DNA of 64,000 nucleotides from NCBI GenBank assembly GCA_030998015.1, contig JARWMV010000055.1:36817-100816 (forward strand), read 5' to 3'. Positions 20,646-30,490 of this stretch are shown piece after piece. The stretch comes from Ceratorhiza oryzae-sativae. Lineage: Eukaryota; Basidiomycota; Agaricomycetes; Cantharellales; Ceratobasidiaceae. Each line of letters opens with the position of its first letter. Position 1 is the stretch's first letter. The position numbers were made by a program, and so were the translations under genes. Under the pieces are notes generated by a model. That model saw only the letters and a program-made list of their open reading frames with translations. It searched no databases and was not told the origin of the DNA.

Positions 20646-21975
20646 ATGCCCTCCCCACAAGACACATCTCCCTCTAAAAATACCAACAATGCTAAGCGAA
20701 GATGGCTTGAATGTGGGAACACCCCAGCCAAACGAATCAAGTGCAGGGCAGAGGTTGGCATCACCATTGCTGGCGCCCTTGGAATCAAGCCAAGCCCCCT
20801 CACCCACTTCTATGTGGCTTATGCTGACGGATTGCAGGTCCAAAGAGCTGACCAAAACCACACGGGCCCCCCAATTCCATGTCCAGACCAGGGCGGTGCT
20901 GCTGACCTGGTCAAAGCTACACAATCAGCCCTCAAGTGGGCTCACTGCCCGATACAAGGTATTCTGCTGCCACTGGCCCAATCACTGGGCAACTTTAGCT
21001 GTGGTCAAACGGCACAACCCAGAGGAGCTGAACTACAACCCAACCCAGCCCCTGCATGTCCACACCCTTTCCATCAGTCAGGAATGGAAGGGTGGGTGGA
21101 ACACCCAGAACGCAGGGTTCTGGGACTTCGAGGGGCAACACCCCAACATACAGCCCAAAGACCTCAAGGACGGGCCAGGAGGCAACCCAGCAAGGGACGC
21201 CTTCAACTATCTCTGGAAGGACGTTGGAGCTAATGGCGAGGAGATAGAGGATTTGATGGTGGGGGACCTGACCTTGGAAAGGTTAGAGGAGATCTTGGTG
21301 AAGGGAAAGGGCAGAAAACGGTCAAGGATGGAGGCAGACTTGGAGGATGGGACAGAGATTGTTGCCTTGGTGACGAAACAGGAGTACTACCAGGCGTTTA
21401 AGCACCTCCACCCCCTCCAGATGGTGACAACATGGAACTCAGTATGAGCATATGCTGAGTACACATACAAGGAAGACTGGGGTTGCATGCCTGCAATCCC
21501 TGTGGAGTTAGAGGTCCTGGAAGACTGGGAGCACATTGACCAAGCAGACAGATGGTTTGCTGAGGAGGTCGAGAAGAGGGGAAGAGGGGTGCACCATCAC
21601 ATCCTGGTGATAGAAGGAGAAACTGGAACAGGGAAAACAGCATATGCACGATCCAAGGGCTGCCACAGCCAGATGTGCAATGTGTGGAACATGGGCAACT
21701 TGTTGGAAGATGCTGACATTTGGATCCTGGACAACATGGTCCAGTCAAATGGGAAGTACTCGCTCAAGGCCCTGAGCCAGTATGAGGTGGACTTCACAGG
21801 CAGGTATGCACATGTGAAATTGATGAGGGTACGACTGACAGTTATTCTGGGAAATAGCTGGTTGGCAATCATGAAGTGTTGGTCGGACATAGAGGGGGAA
21901 GAAGGGGACTTATGGGTATCAAAAAATGTAGAATGGATGTACTCAGGAGGAAAACCATTCTTTGTATTCCCTTAG
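20646..21975 (+). pseudogene. CRESS-DNA-virus (geminivirus-like) Rep inside an LTR retrotransposon
   Basis: Replication initiator of circular ssDNA viruses: a HUH endonuclease nicks the origin, and an SF3 helicase follows. Motif I-like VLLTWSKL at about 20896-20919, motif II HVH at 21055-21063, the geminivirus-specific HPNIQ at 21139-21153 and motif III YLWK with the candidate nicking Tyr at 21208-21219. Helicase: Walker A GETGTGKT at 21616-21639, Walker B-like IWILDN at 21718-21735 and motif C VILGNS at 21841-21858. The best model is exon 1 20646-20740 and exon 2 20838-21975 with a CTGAC branch and TTGCAG acceptor, but the donor GTGCAG is weak. One in-frame TGA lies at 21445-21447 between the two domains, so as it stands it is broken or makes only the endonuclease half. 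A non-viral origin is unlikely given the full motif order. Confidence 0.85.
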
Positions 21976-22092
21976 AATAATTTACTTTATTGTGCAACTT
22001 CTGCTATGCCCATCCAAACAGTTGGGGCATTCTGAGAAGAAGCAGATGACCGCTCACCCCTAAATAACCTCCACAACTAAGAAAAGAAAAAC

Positions 22093-22219
22093 AATCTCAT
22101 GTAACAAAGAGGTTAAGGGGCCTAGCCTGACTCAGCCTGACCTCATCGAATGATACTGAATCAGCTGAAAGGTCGTTGGTTCGAGTCCAGCACCCTTAAC
22201 CTCCTTGGTGCATGAGATT
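22093..22219 (+). other. tRNA-like sequence inside a 27-bp stem, near 3' end of element C
   Basis: The arms 22093-22119 and 22193-22219 pair at 24 of 27 positions (AATCTCATG and GAGGTTAAGGG at the two ends of the arm). The enclosed core has a perfect B box, GGTTCGAGTCC, and a clean T arm (GTTGG, 7-nt loop TTCGAGT, CCAGC), plus an A-box-like TAGCCTGACTCAG. The anticodon region is irregular (stem CAGC-TGA / TCAGCTG possible). It looks like a captured tRNA gene with an extended acceptor stem. It lies about 50 bp from the polypurine tract, so it is inside the element RNA. Confidence 0.55.
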
Positions 22220-22270
22220 CCTTTTGCATAAGGATCTAAACCATGTCTCAAGGTCCCCCAAGACATGTCC

Positions 22271-22281
22271 AAAGGGGGGGA
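22271..22281 (+). promoter_or_regulatory. Polypurine tract of element C
   Basis: AAAGGGGGGGA, 3 bp before the 3' LTR. Confidence 0.7.
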
Positions 22282-22284
22282 TAA

Positions 22285-22840
22285 TGTTATGACCTGTCAA
22301 ACAGACATAACAGAATAACCAAATATTTTTACGGATTTATGGCATTTTTCCTAAGCAGAACAAGCCATAAACAAGGTCACGTGACCTCAGTGCTTAACCA
22401 GCGCTTACAGTGGTTACCCTGAACTCACTCCAGCATTTCTCTCCATTGTTACTTGGAGTGAGGAGCGAGTTGTCACATGATCTCAGCACTTATGGCAGGA
22501 TCACATAACCTCAGTGCTTACCCCTTGGACCTCATGCGGCTCTATAAGATTTGGAGCTGCACAAACTTAAGACAAACAATTACCTAACCCATAGTACTGT
22601 ATATAACCTGCACCTACTGCAGATTGTGCTTAGATAATACATCCACAGCCACTGCAGCCACAGGCATATATAAGTAGGATAAAGCAAGACTGGACACCTC
22701 AGCTTGCTTTATCTTGTCAACCACCATAGACCATAGCAAACACTGTAACTAGAACACTCAATACATACCGCATAGCACCAAACCATCAATGCAGCCACTA
22801 CTTAAGTGCTTCACAAGGAAGCATCCAGAGGGTCACAACA
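22285..22840 (+). repeat. 3' LTR of element C
   Basis: 556 bp, the same length as the 5' LTR, TG...CA, followed by TATCA, the target duplication. Confidence 0.92.
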
Positions 22841-22845
22841 TATCA

Positions 22846-23128
22846 ATCAGAGGTCACATGTTTGACTCCCCTCTTGTCCAACCTTTTTTGAGTTATTTTG
22901 AGCATGTTTATTGACTTTAGACATTTTTCCAAAATAAGGCACATCCCAATTTGGTGTGTGATTAGTTTGGGGTTTGGTGTGCTTGAAGGTGATCTGAAGT
23001 GATTTCCAGCAATGTGGGTGATTTGAGTGGTTTGAGTGATTTGGGTGATTTGAACTGATTTGAACTGATCTGCAGCTTGCCTGTGCTGATCTAAAGTGGT
23101 TTACATCCACAAAGGTAGATTTTCAATG
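22846..23128 (-). repeat. Palindromic element D, right arm, distal part
   Basis: The inverted copy of 4473-4754. It begins inside the tRNA-like unit, directly after the C target duplication, and contains that unit's B-box-like part and T-run (22860-22890). It ends at CAATG, matching the start of the left arm. Confidence 0.88.
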
Positions 23129-23341
23129 GCTGCTCAACAAGCAATGGTAGATTTGAAGCAATTCATAACTTGCATTGTTTGATTTGCAGTAGTTTGCACT
23201 GTTGTACATATGTCTTGTCCACCCAAAGCACTTACAAAGGTCCCGTAAGGCAAGTGGGTTATTGAAATCAGCTTGAAATGCTTATGGAGCAAATTCCCAC
23301 TTTCCTGATGTTTGGCACACCTGCTGTGAGTCATTCAATGC

Positions 23342-23713
23342 TGTCATGAACTGACATGCATATATCCACTCTATAATATTTCCTCGATTTATTACATTTT
23401 ATGAGATCATCTTCAAAACATACTTGCCTTTTATGGTATATCTGTGTCATGTGATTCAGGGGATGTTTCAGGCCAATAACTGAGATGTATTTCAACTCCA
23501 ATGTGAAATTCTGCAGTTCCACAGTCGCTTCTACTGCTTCTATCTCTTATCAGTTGTGACTCACTGTATGGACTTGTTTGTTATGATGTGGCTTGTACTA
23601 TGTATATAAACCAGGTCAAGTTTGCAGAGGACTCCTCAAGAACTTGACCTCTTGTCAAATACAAGTTCTTTCTTTTTACTATTTTCTTGTTGCCTGACTT
23701 GTTGTTGTCGACA
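23342..23713 (+). repeat. Solo LTR of the A/B family (372 bp)
   Basis: Starts TGTCATGAACTGAC, ends GTCGACA and matches the element B LTRs throughout, including the TATATAAA box. Flanks AATGC (23337-23341) and AATGT (23714-23718) form a 5-bp target duplication with one transition. No internal region remains, so it arose by LTR-LTR recombination. The 213 bp between D and this LTR (23129-23341) show no recognisable feature. Confidence 0.9.
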
Positions 23714-24210
23714 AATGTTCATGTCTTAAATCCTTTTGTACATACATCTCCTGTATACACGCTGATGTATTGTCTGTACTTTCTCCATTGTGTTGTATAT
23801 AAACCAATAGACAAGTTGCCATAAATCACAGCAACATTTTCTCCACTCTCTTGGGTGTGCTCTCACAGCAAGCTCAATCGCTTCAAGCACTTCACTAAGT
23901 ACCTTAGGAGTGTCTCTAACCTGATATGCTTCTACAAGGTCAGACATCTGGTGTGCCTTTAGACTAACAGATGATGGGGTCATGCAAAAATTACTTGAGT
24001 GAGAAGAGAGGTATGTTGGAGATTTCCCAACCTAGCTCCACCTAGATTTCAGTATTAACCTTAATCTGTTATTTCAAATTCAAGTGTAGTTGGCTTCCCA
24101 GTGTCATACCCAGTTTGCCACTGCTGGTGCACTCAAGCAGTAGATAGGATTACTTATTATTGGGTCTTATATTAATCTCCCCTATGCCTGGCATGGATGT
24201 TTTCCCAAAT
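23714..24210. other. Unassigned 497 bp; short minus-strand ORF
   Basis: A minus-strand frame at 23983-23726 (85 codons, start MTPSSVSLKAHQMSDLVEAY) has sensible composition but no recognised domain. The rest is AT-rich and CpG-poor, as in decayed repeats. Confidence 0.25.
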
Positions 24211-25523
24211 TGTTACAGGTCAGGGTACACTAGAATATCTAGAGATTAAGCAAATGTAGATATGTTAGTATACACTAATTGTACTCAATACTTCTTAGGC
24301 TAGAGCAAGAAGGCTCAAAGTAGTTGCAATGCAATCAAGTAACACTCAAGGTAGTCTTAATCTTTCACAGTGTAAACTGACTAATTTATAGGTATAAAGA
24401 GCAAGACTACTATGGTCAGGTTCCCTTAGATATCTTAAATGTAGTTCAGCCCTAGTTGCTTGGACTAACTGATACTAATCTTAATACTAAACTTAAGCAA
24501 TAGCATATAGGATAGATGGTGGGCTGCCTAATGCATGTACTTCCTCAGCTAGAGGTACTTAGATTTCCTCTAATAACTGGTACTTAATGCCATGCTCTAT
24601 CAGGCAATATTGTATGCTTATATATCTCTGTATATAAGATACAACAAATCAGGCAGTATATAACTAATATGGTACTTTATTCCTCAGTACTAGTTATATA
24701 AGAAATCACACACAGACAAGAGAAAGAGAAAGAGAAAAGAAACCAATAACCAGTCAGGTTTGAGTAAGAGTAGGAGGTAGAGGTGGTCTGGAAGGGCCTC
24801 ATAGGAGGTCCTTTTATACCCTGAGGAGGGCATTCCAGAGCCAAATAGATGCATGCATGCCAGTGCAATCATCAAAAGAGGGTACTGCTATACTTGGGGT
24901 ACACCCTAGCCCAGTATAGGATAAGAGAGTAAAGACAAGGTGTGGATTGAAGGCATTGATGCATCTGAGACCTGCTATTGGCTTGTAGATCATATTATCA
25001 TAGTATATACATGTAATGAATGGAGGCTACATCTCAGTGAGTCATAAAGTGAGTCAGAGAAGCTTCTGGATCAATTTGGAAGGCTCTCCTGACTCACTGG
25101 AGTCATTAGATCTTGATTGATGGTCCAGTAAGATTATAATGATCTTCGGACCATTCCGGCGCGAGGATCCAGTGGATCGCGACGATCTTCGGGCAGCAGA
25201 TACTTCCAAAGATTAGCTATCAATAGAGCATAAGATCGCCTTGATAGCGTAAGCGGTTGCCGAGATATGAGCAGTGCAATGTTGTAATCAATATCTCCTG
25301 ATAAGTGAGAAATATCACAACCTCTATATCTCTCTGAGTTCTTAAGATAAAATCATGATAAAATATGCGTTGGAAAGAGGAGATTTTGTACTATTTAATG
25401 GGAAACAAATAGTACAAATTCAGATGCATACAAATTCATTTAATTTCAAGAAAATTACAGAGGCATCACTTGAGGTTGGCAGAGCAGACTAAAATAATAA
25501 TAAAATGTTAGTGATCCATAACA
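24211..25523 (-). repeat. 1.3-kb solo LTR, copy 1 (minus)
   Basis: Plus-strand ends are TGTTACAGG and CCATAACA (TG...CA). Perfect 5-bp target duplication CAAAT at 24206-24210 and 25524-25528. It is the reverse complement of 45852-47153 over its length. On the minus strand it has a GGGTATAAAAGG promoter near 24815 and a downstream AATAAA. No pol remains, so the superfamily is unknown. Its central part keeps CpGs while the ends are depleted. Confidence 0.88.
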
Positions 25524-25528
25524 CAAAT

Positions 25529-26950
25529 ACCCCAGGAACAGGCAGTTGTCACCAAGTTGGGTTAAGGAGGGTGCTTATTGCTCTATCTCTAATTCAACTC
25601 TTTGACTCCCATCAATGTCATACACTGTCTGCCACTGGATGATGCTTTGAGATGCCTTGCAACTTTATTCTCATTTAGCTCCAGTGCTGTTCCAAATCAT
25701 CCTAACCTAGCACTGGTTAGTTTAGAATAGGCTTCATAAAATTTTGCCCTGAATGCCATCCCTACCCTTGTGCCATGGTCAATATTCCTACTCCTCCCAA
25801 CCTACCTGAGTCCTCCCTACCTCTCCCTACTTTGTCTAAATAACCATTCATGTAACAATATGTGTGTTTCTACTCTTCATATTGTTATTGACCCAATTCA
25901 ACTGATGTGCACTGAAGCAGGCACAGTGGAGTGCAACAACTCAACCCTCTGTTCAGGCCAGATCACCCTAAGCCTATGACCAAGAGTAAGCAAAGGCCTA
26001 GTCTAAGTAATCATTCTTCCTCTGCAGTACACCTTGGCATTCCTGGACCTGTATTGTACCATTTTATTCTGTCTTGTACAATGGCACCAGCATTACTACC
26101 ATGATGTGCATTCATAGCAATGGATATTGCTCACACTGTTGTAGCATGAGCCACAGAGGATATGACTTGCAGAGGAGAGATAGGATGGGTCCATGGTGTC
26201 TCTAACATTAGAAGCACAAGCCTGTAAGATATCCACTTTTATGCATTCAACCATATATACCTAGCTCTATGCCACTTGCCATTTGCATAACATGTGAGTG
26301 GCATTATAAAGTTGTCAGACCTCATATAAGGGTCAGCTGCCCAACCAATTGCAGTGCCACTAGTCTGTGTAAGTCCAACCATAAATCAGGTCATACAGTA
26401 TCACAACAGACTTGTCCATGAGGGACCTTTGAGTGAGAACTGCTTGAGCACTTTGTGGTACTCCTGCTCCCAGTGGTTAGCATGGGACTTAGGCAACCTA
26501 AGTGTGGTGGTTTGATCAAGATTGTTACTCCTGCTATCTTTTTGCTGTCAATGCCTTGCCAGCATGCTGTCAATGCCTTGCCAGCATGCTGGCAAGACAT
26601 CTGTACTTTTTGATTATTAAGAGTGTGTTTGGTATCATGCTTGTGACAGCAAGAGTTATCAGAATGGAAAGTTTCCTGCAGGAAAATTGAATGAGAGAAG
26701 TATTTTCACACCTTGGATTTTGGATTTTCTGACCTATTTTATTTTATTTTATTTTATTTTATTTTCAGAGCTTACATCCCTGAATTTGAAATGAAATCAG
26801 GGTCCTTTTAGGGGAAAACAGGGTTCATTTAGGGGTTTTTTCATACCTAGCATGATAACTCAGCCTATTTACAGGGCAGGGAGGTTATTGAGGAAACGCT
26901 GGTGAAAAAGAGGATTCATCCAGTAATAGTGAGTGCATATCTAGTTCTCT
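25529..26950. other. CpG-poor unassigned region
   Basis: About 1.4 kb with almost no CpG, no convincing gene and only short ORFs. It holds two tandem 22-bp units ending in GCCAGCAT at about 26546-26589 and an ATTTT microsatellite. Probably old decayed repeat DNA; CpG content becomes normal after about 26900. Confidence 0.35.
26736..26765 (+). repeat. (ATTTT)n microsatellite
   Basis: About six uninterrupted ATTTT units. Confidence 0.85.
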
Positions 26951-26961
26951 GTGCCCTCTAC

Positions 26962-27300
26962 TTACTTTTCAAAGCATCCTGTCCCCAACCCCGACCCCTT
27001 CCCTGACCCCGTCCCTGCTCCCAAGCCTTCCTTGTCTAGCGTCATCAACATCTTGAGTGACATGGTCCTGGCCTCTTCCCAAGAGCCAACCGGGATATCA
27101 TCAAGTGACCAACCGGAAGTTATAGACTTGATCAACTTGGTACATCTATTCAATCGTATATGTGCTCTACTTACATTGGTTAATAGGATGGCCATCGCAT
27201 TGTCCACGCTACCAAGATGAAGGTAGCCGTCCCTTCGACGTGCGTGCTGCGTGATCGCAAGTAACATTTCAACTTCACCTTTTTCATACCCGGCACTCAT
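26962..27300 (-). CDS. Hypothetical short ORF, host-like
   Basis: 112 codons starting MSAGYEKGEVEMLLAITQ on the minus strand, with normal CpG content. A GTAAGT donor-like site at about 27172 could start a 48-nt intron that keeps the frame. The end is Gly/Ser/Lys-rich (GAGTGSGKGSGLG). No family recognised. An 89-codon plus-strand frame (26951-27220) overlaps it and cannot be excluded. Confidence 0.3.
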   Translation of the reverse strand: MSAGYEKGEVEMLLAITQHARRRDGYLHLGSVDNAMAILLTNVSRAHIRLNRCTKLIKSITSGWSLDDIPVGSWEEARTMSLKMLMTLDKEGLGAGTGSGKGSGLGTGCFEK

Positions 27301-27551
27301 TCTTTTTATTTTCTTTTTATTCTCTGTTGCTCGCTGCGCAACATGCGCTTGACTTTGTTGTTTGTATTTGTTGTTGTTTGTGTTTGTACCTCGTCTTCAA
27401 GACTTGCGTTGGACTTATGTATACGTGTGTAAATGTATTGGTATATGCTTGAATTTACAACGTAACTAATACCGAATTATTCGTTACCATGACCCCTAAT
27501 ATTAGGCTTCATTGACCCTAAATGCTCGAGAGAAACAAGTAGGAAATAGGC

Positions 27552-27617
27552 GCTCCCGCACCTAAATTTAGTTGTCACGATACACTATTTTGTGACATTT
27601 TGATTAGGTGCGGGAGC
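27552..27617 (+). repeat. 66-nt inverted-repeat unit (MITE-like hairpin)
   Basis: GCTCCCGCACCTAA at 27552-27565 is inverted as TTAGGTGCGGGAGC at 27604-27617. A second inner pair GTCAC/GTGAC lies between them. The self-complementary AGGTGCTCCCGCACCT recurs at 27650-27665. Confidence 0.6.
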
Positions 27618-29102
27618 TACTAACTTTAGTGGTCCCTGTACCTAACTTCAGGTGCTCCCGCACCTCAGGATTAGGCGGTTTCCTTTTCATAGTGTTAAGA
27701 ACATAAGGAGGAAACAACATGACGAACAACAGATGGGATTAGGTGAGGATTGACAGGAATGAAATAGCTTGAATATAAATATGGAAAGCCGTAAGCCAAA
27801 GGTCAAAGTTAGTGTGCAACCCTCACCAAGGAAAGCGATCGGTAAATCGCCGGTCTGTCGTCGAGTGAAAGCATGCGGGAAGTCGCAGCTAAACCCACCG
27901 AGCGTTCCGGGCGTTTCGGTAGGGGAAAGTTTTAGAGTAACGTCGACGCATGTAGCTGCATACAAGGCCAGGAAAGCGTCAATAAGATGTCACGCGGTTC
28001 GGATAGATTTCAGATGGGGAAGGTGTGAGGGAAATACTGATAGCTCTCCTAGGGAAGGCGAAGCGAAAATCCCAAGGAAAGACTCACCATTGCCCTATAC
28101 TTGAATTTGGGTAAAAGCCGATGAAAACATAGGGGGCTATACCGTGGGAAAGTCTTTGGAGAGGGCTGGGGAAAGCCTGGATTTGAGGCAGGCAAAATCC
28201 TAGGGGCGGGCTGATGATTTTTGTCTAGGAAAACGCTATTGAAAAAGGAGCAAATGCTTGGTGGTTTCTACGAAACTTTTACTGAGGAAAAGCCCCGGAG
28301 AGAGTTGAGGCTTTGCCGCCGGGAAGACGGTGGGAAAGCGGCCGGAAAAGGTCTACGTTTCCCTGGCGTTTACTGAGGCTTGGCCGCGCGGGAAGCGCTC
28401 GGGATTTCCCCTTCGGAAAAGCCGGGCTGTTCTCCATATGGACAATGTTCGGAGAAGAACGTGATCACAGTGGGGCTTTCACTAAAATTCACCAACGGGA
28501 AAACGGTTGAACAACGACCGGCGCTGTTCATACCTTTCCAGAGGAGCGAATCCTAGAAAGGTCGTGTCGGTATTTCCATGATTACTCGTACATCTCTCTG
28601 TCGGGAAACCCCTCATCCCCCCTAGCATCGGCCGAAAGGCCAGATCATTGTAATGTCTAAAATGCCGGACATGCCCATAATTTTTCCGAGGCGGATTCAA
28701 ATCGAACAAAATTGACCGCTCGATTCACAAACCGATCAGAATGATCCCATAATCAATTGGGCGCCAAGCATAGTGACTGAATCCGTAACTATGCGACAAT
28801 GCACACAACCCTTCGCAAGCCAATCTACATCCTTCTTTGAAGCCGTTCTTATTACACGGACTACGATAATGATTGGGTATTGAAATACATAGGAATGGGT
28901 TTGTAGGCAACGGGTAAGGATTTTCGGTGAAGAAATAGTGCGCTATAGTTAAATAGTGTTTTGGATCGTAATCATAAACTTGCGTTGTGAGGCTTTACAA
29001 TAACTCAGCAAGTATTATCGAGCAATCAAAATACGCAGCATAAACCTAGGTTCAACCGTCATGTTGAGTATACGCACGATAAGACTCGCTGATTGATACC
29101 TA

Positions 29103-29164
29103 GCCACGGCGTGGCTGTGATGATGGCGCTTACGCGCCGCCCCGATCATGTACCGCTTAGCGGT
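29103..29164 (+). repeat. Three consecutive GC-rich palindromes
   Basis: GCCACGGCGTGGC (29103-29115), GGCGCTTACGCGCC (29125-29138) and ACCGCTTAGCGGT (29152-29164), each a perfect stem of 5-6 bp with a 1-4 nt loop. A similar GCGCCGAAGGCGC occurs at 63668-63680. Confidence 0.6.
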
Positions 29165-29427
29165 TCGTACTTGATGTATTGCCTCGTATCGTATCTACAG
29201 TAGTATAGCTTTACGGACGCTACATAGTATATATACGCCTATGTACATACGCTTATACTGTACCAGCAGATTCCTCCGCTCAATCTATATAGTTAACTGC
29301 GCATTCATTCAACACGTCATTCCAGCTGTTTACAGCAATCAAGACCCCATTTCAGACTAGGCTTTCACGGTTCAATAACGAGTCGCATATATTGAACATG
29401 TCATATGTACATATAACCGCCTAGGAT

Positions 29428-30490
29428 CTAATCGGCATCTCGCTGACGTGCCTGCGCCTGTCGACGCAGCTCAGCAACCATTGACTCAGGCTTCTCCTCG
29501 GAGTCAGCCCCATTATCGGGGAATAATTGACTGAAAGGCAATGTGAGTGCCTATTCCTCGGGCCAGATGATTGATTACCTGTTCCACCACTTGAACAATG
29601 TGTCAGTGTCTGCCTGGCATACTGGGTCGTTTAGGTAATTGACGATGTCGCTATAGAATCGCTCATAGTTGAAAACCCCGCTGGTGCTGAGAAACGTGGT
29701 CTCTGACGACAGGGCATAACGGACCTGCGGTAAACCGGATTCAATAAGCAGGAATAATATGGAATCGTTTGAAAGAACTGACCCCTACAGCAACGTAGGC
29801 AAGGAATGCGGGTGTCACGGAAGACATTCCATAAGTATCTGCCTTCGACTTCCTATTAGACCAATGATCCGCCTCATCATCCCTGTTAGCAACGCTCGGA
29901 GGAAATAACAGTGCACGCGCTGCCTGGTAAACGTGTTAATATAGTGTTTCTCCACTCGCCCATAATTGAAAAATGCACCTTAACCATAATATCACTCCGT
30001 AACAATCCCTGGGTTAGGTTGGCAAGGTCAGCAACATAGTTCTGATACATAAATGCTGGCCATCGCTGTTGCGCTGTCATGGGAGGTTTTGACTGAACGA
30101 CAAAGTCATTGCGTTGGCTACTTTATGAGACTTATTATCTACAAAAATATGTACTTTTCTTACTCCTCGTCATCCCATTTCACTGTTATTGGTGCTAGGA
30201 GCATTGCACACTCGAGATGATTGAGGCCCCGACTTCTTTTTGAGCCAGCTTTGAGTGGTGGATTCCATTCTCAAAACTTCACAATCGCCCGCTTAAGGGT
30301 GCAATTGTCCTCAGTACGGGCAGCGCACTTCCCCAGATCTAGCTATCAGTTTCAGCATGTTAGGCAACCCATAGTAGATACAGTACAATGATTGCTTACC
30401 CAGTTCCAAATATCAGCCCAATTAGTGACATCTAGGATTCCAGGGATGCGCTCAAGGAGAATCCCAAAAATGTCATAGAGCATTCTCTTG
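29428..30490 (-). pseudogene. DUF6698-like gene remnant
   Basis: On the minus strand pieces read in order: MLYDIFGILLERIPG (30490 on), a short intron, MLKLIARSGEVRC (about 30360), then a stop-containing stretch (LKRAIVKF). FMYQNYVADL and GLLRSDIMVK follow (30060-29970), then a frame change to DTYGMSSVTPAFLAYVA (about 29850-29800), intron, VRYALSS and FNYERFYSDIVNYL (about 29730-29640), intron 29575-29530, and QLFPDNGAD to the stop at 29428-29430. This pattern (VTP..AYVA..VRYALSS....ERFY....WWNR.LFP) is what I recall of the DUF6698 family, which is expanded in agaricomycetes and of unknown function. At least one frameshift (near 29925) and stops make it a pseudogene. Confidence 0.55.

Larger units (their letters stand above)
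5836..22840 (+). mobile_element. Element C: Ty3/gypsy chromovirus carrying a CRESS/geminivirus-like Rep cargo
   Basis: 556-bp LTRs at both ends (5836-6391, 22285-22840) start TGTTATGACC and end GACA/AACA. The target duplication is CATCA (5831-5835) and TATCA (22841-22845). The left arm of D shows TATCA at the equivalent site, so one copy has changed by a single transition. Without nested element B, C is about 10.1 kb, much longer than a usual 5-7 kb gypsy element. The order is gag, protease, RT, RNase H, integrase, chromodomain, three additional ORFs (18.7-22.0 kb), a tRNA-like hairpin, a polypurine tract and the LTR. Gag and pol contain many stops and frameshifts. Confidence 0.9.
27301..29427. 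other. Intergenic region with small hairpins and a purine-rich stretch
   Basis: No convincing gene. A 111-codon basic frame at 27769-28104 has no recognisable domain. Sub-features are a 66-nt inverted-repeat unit at 27552-27617 with a third copy of its motif at 27650-27665, a purine-rich stretch with many GGAAAG motifs at 27820-28430, and three GC-rich perfect palindromes at 29103-29164. Confidence 0.4.

Noticed and set aside
20646..21233. 195-codon unspliced frame overlapping Rep
   Set aside because: Only its first 95 nt look coding; beyond that the Rep motifs are in another frame and this frame has no motif. It is treated as Rep exon 1 plus chance extension.
22107..22200. Functional tRNA gene
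   Set aside because: The T arm and B box are good, but D and anticodon arms do not fold normally and no anticodon can be assigned.
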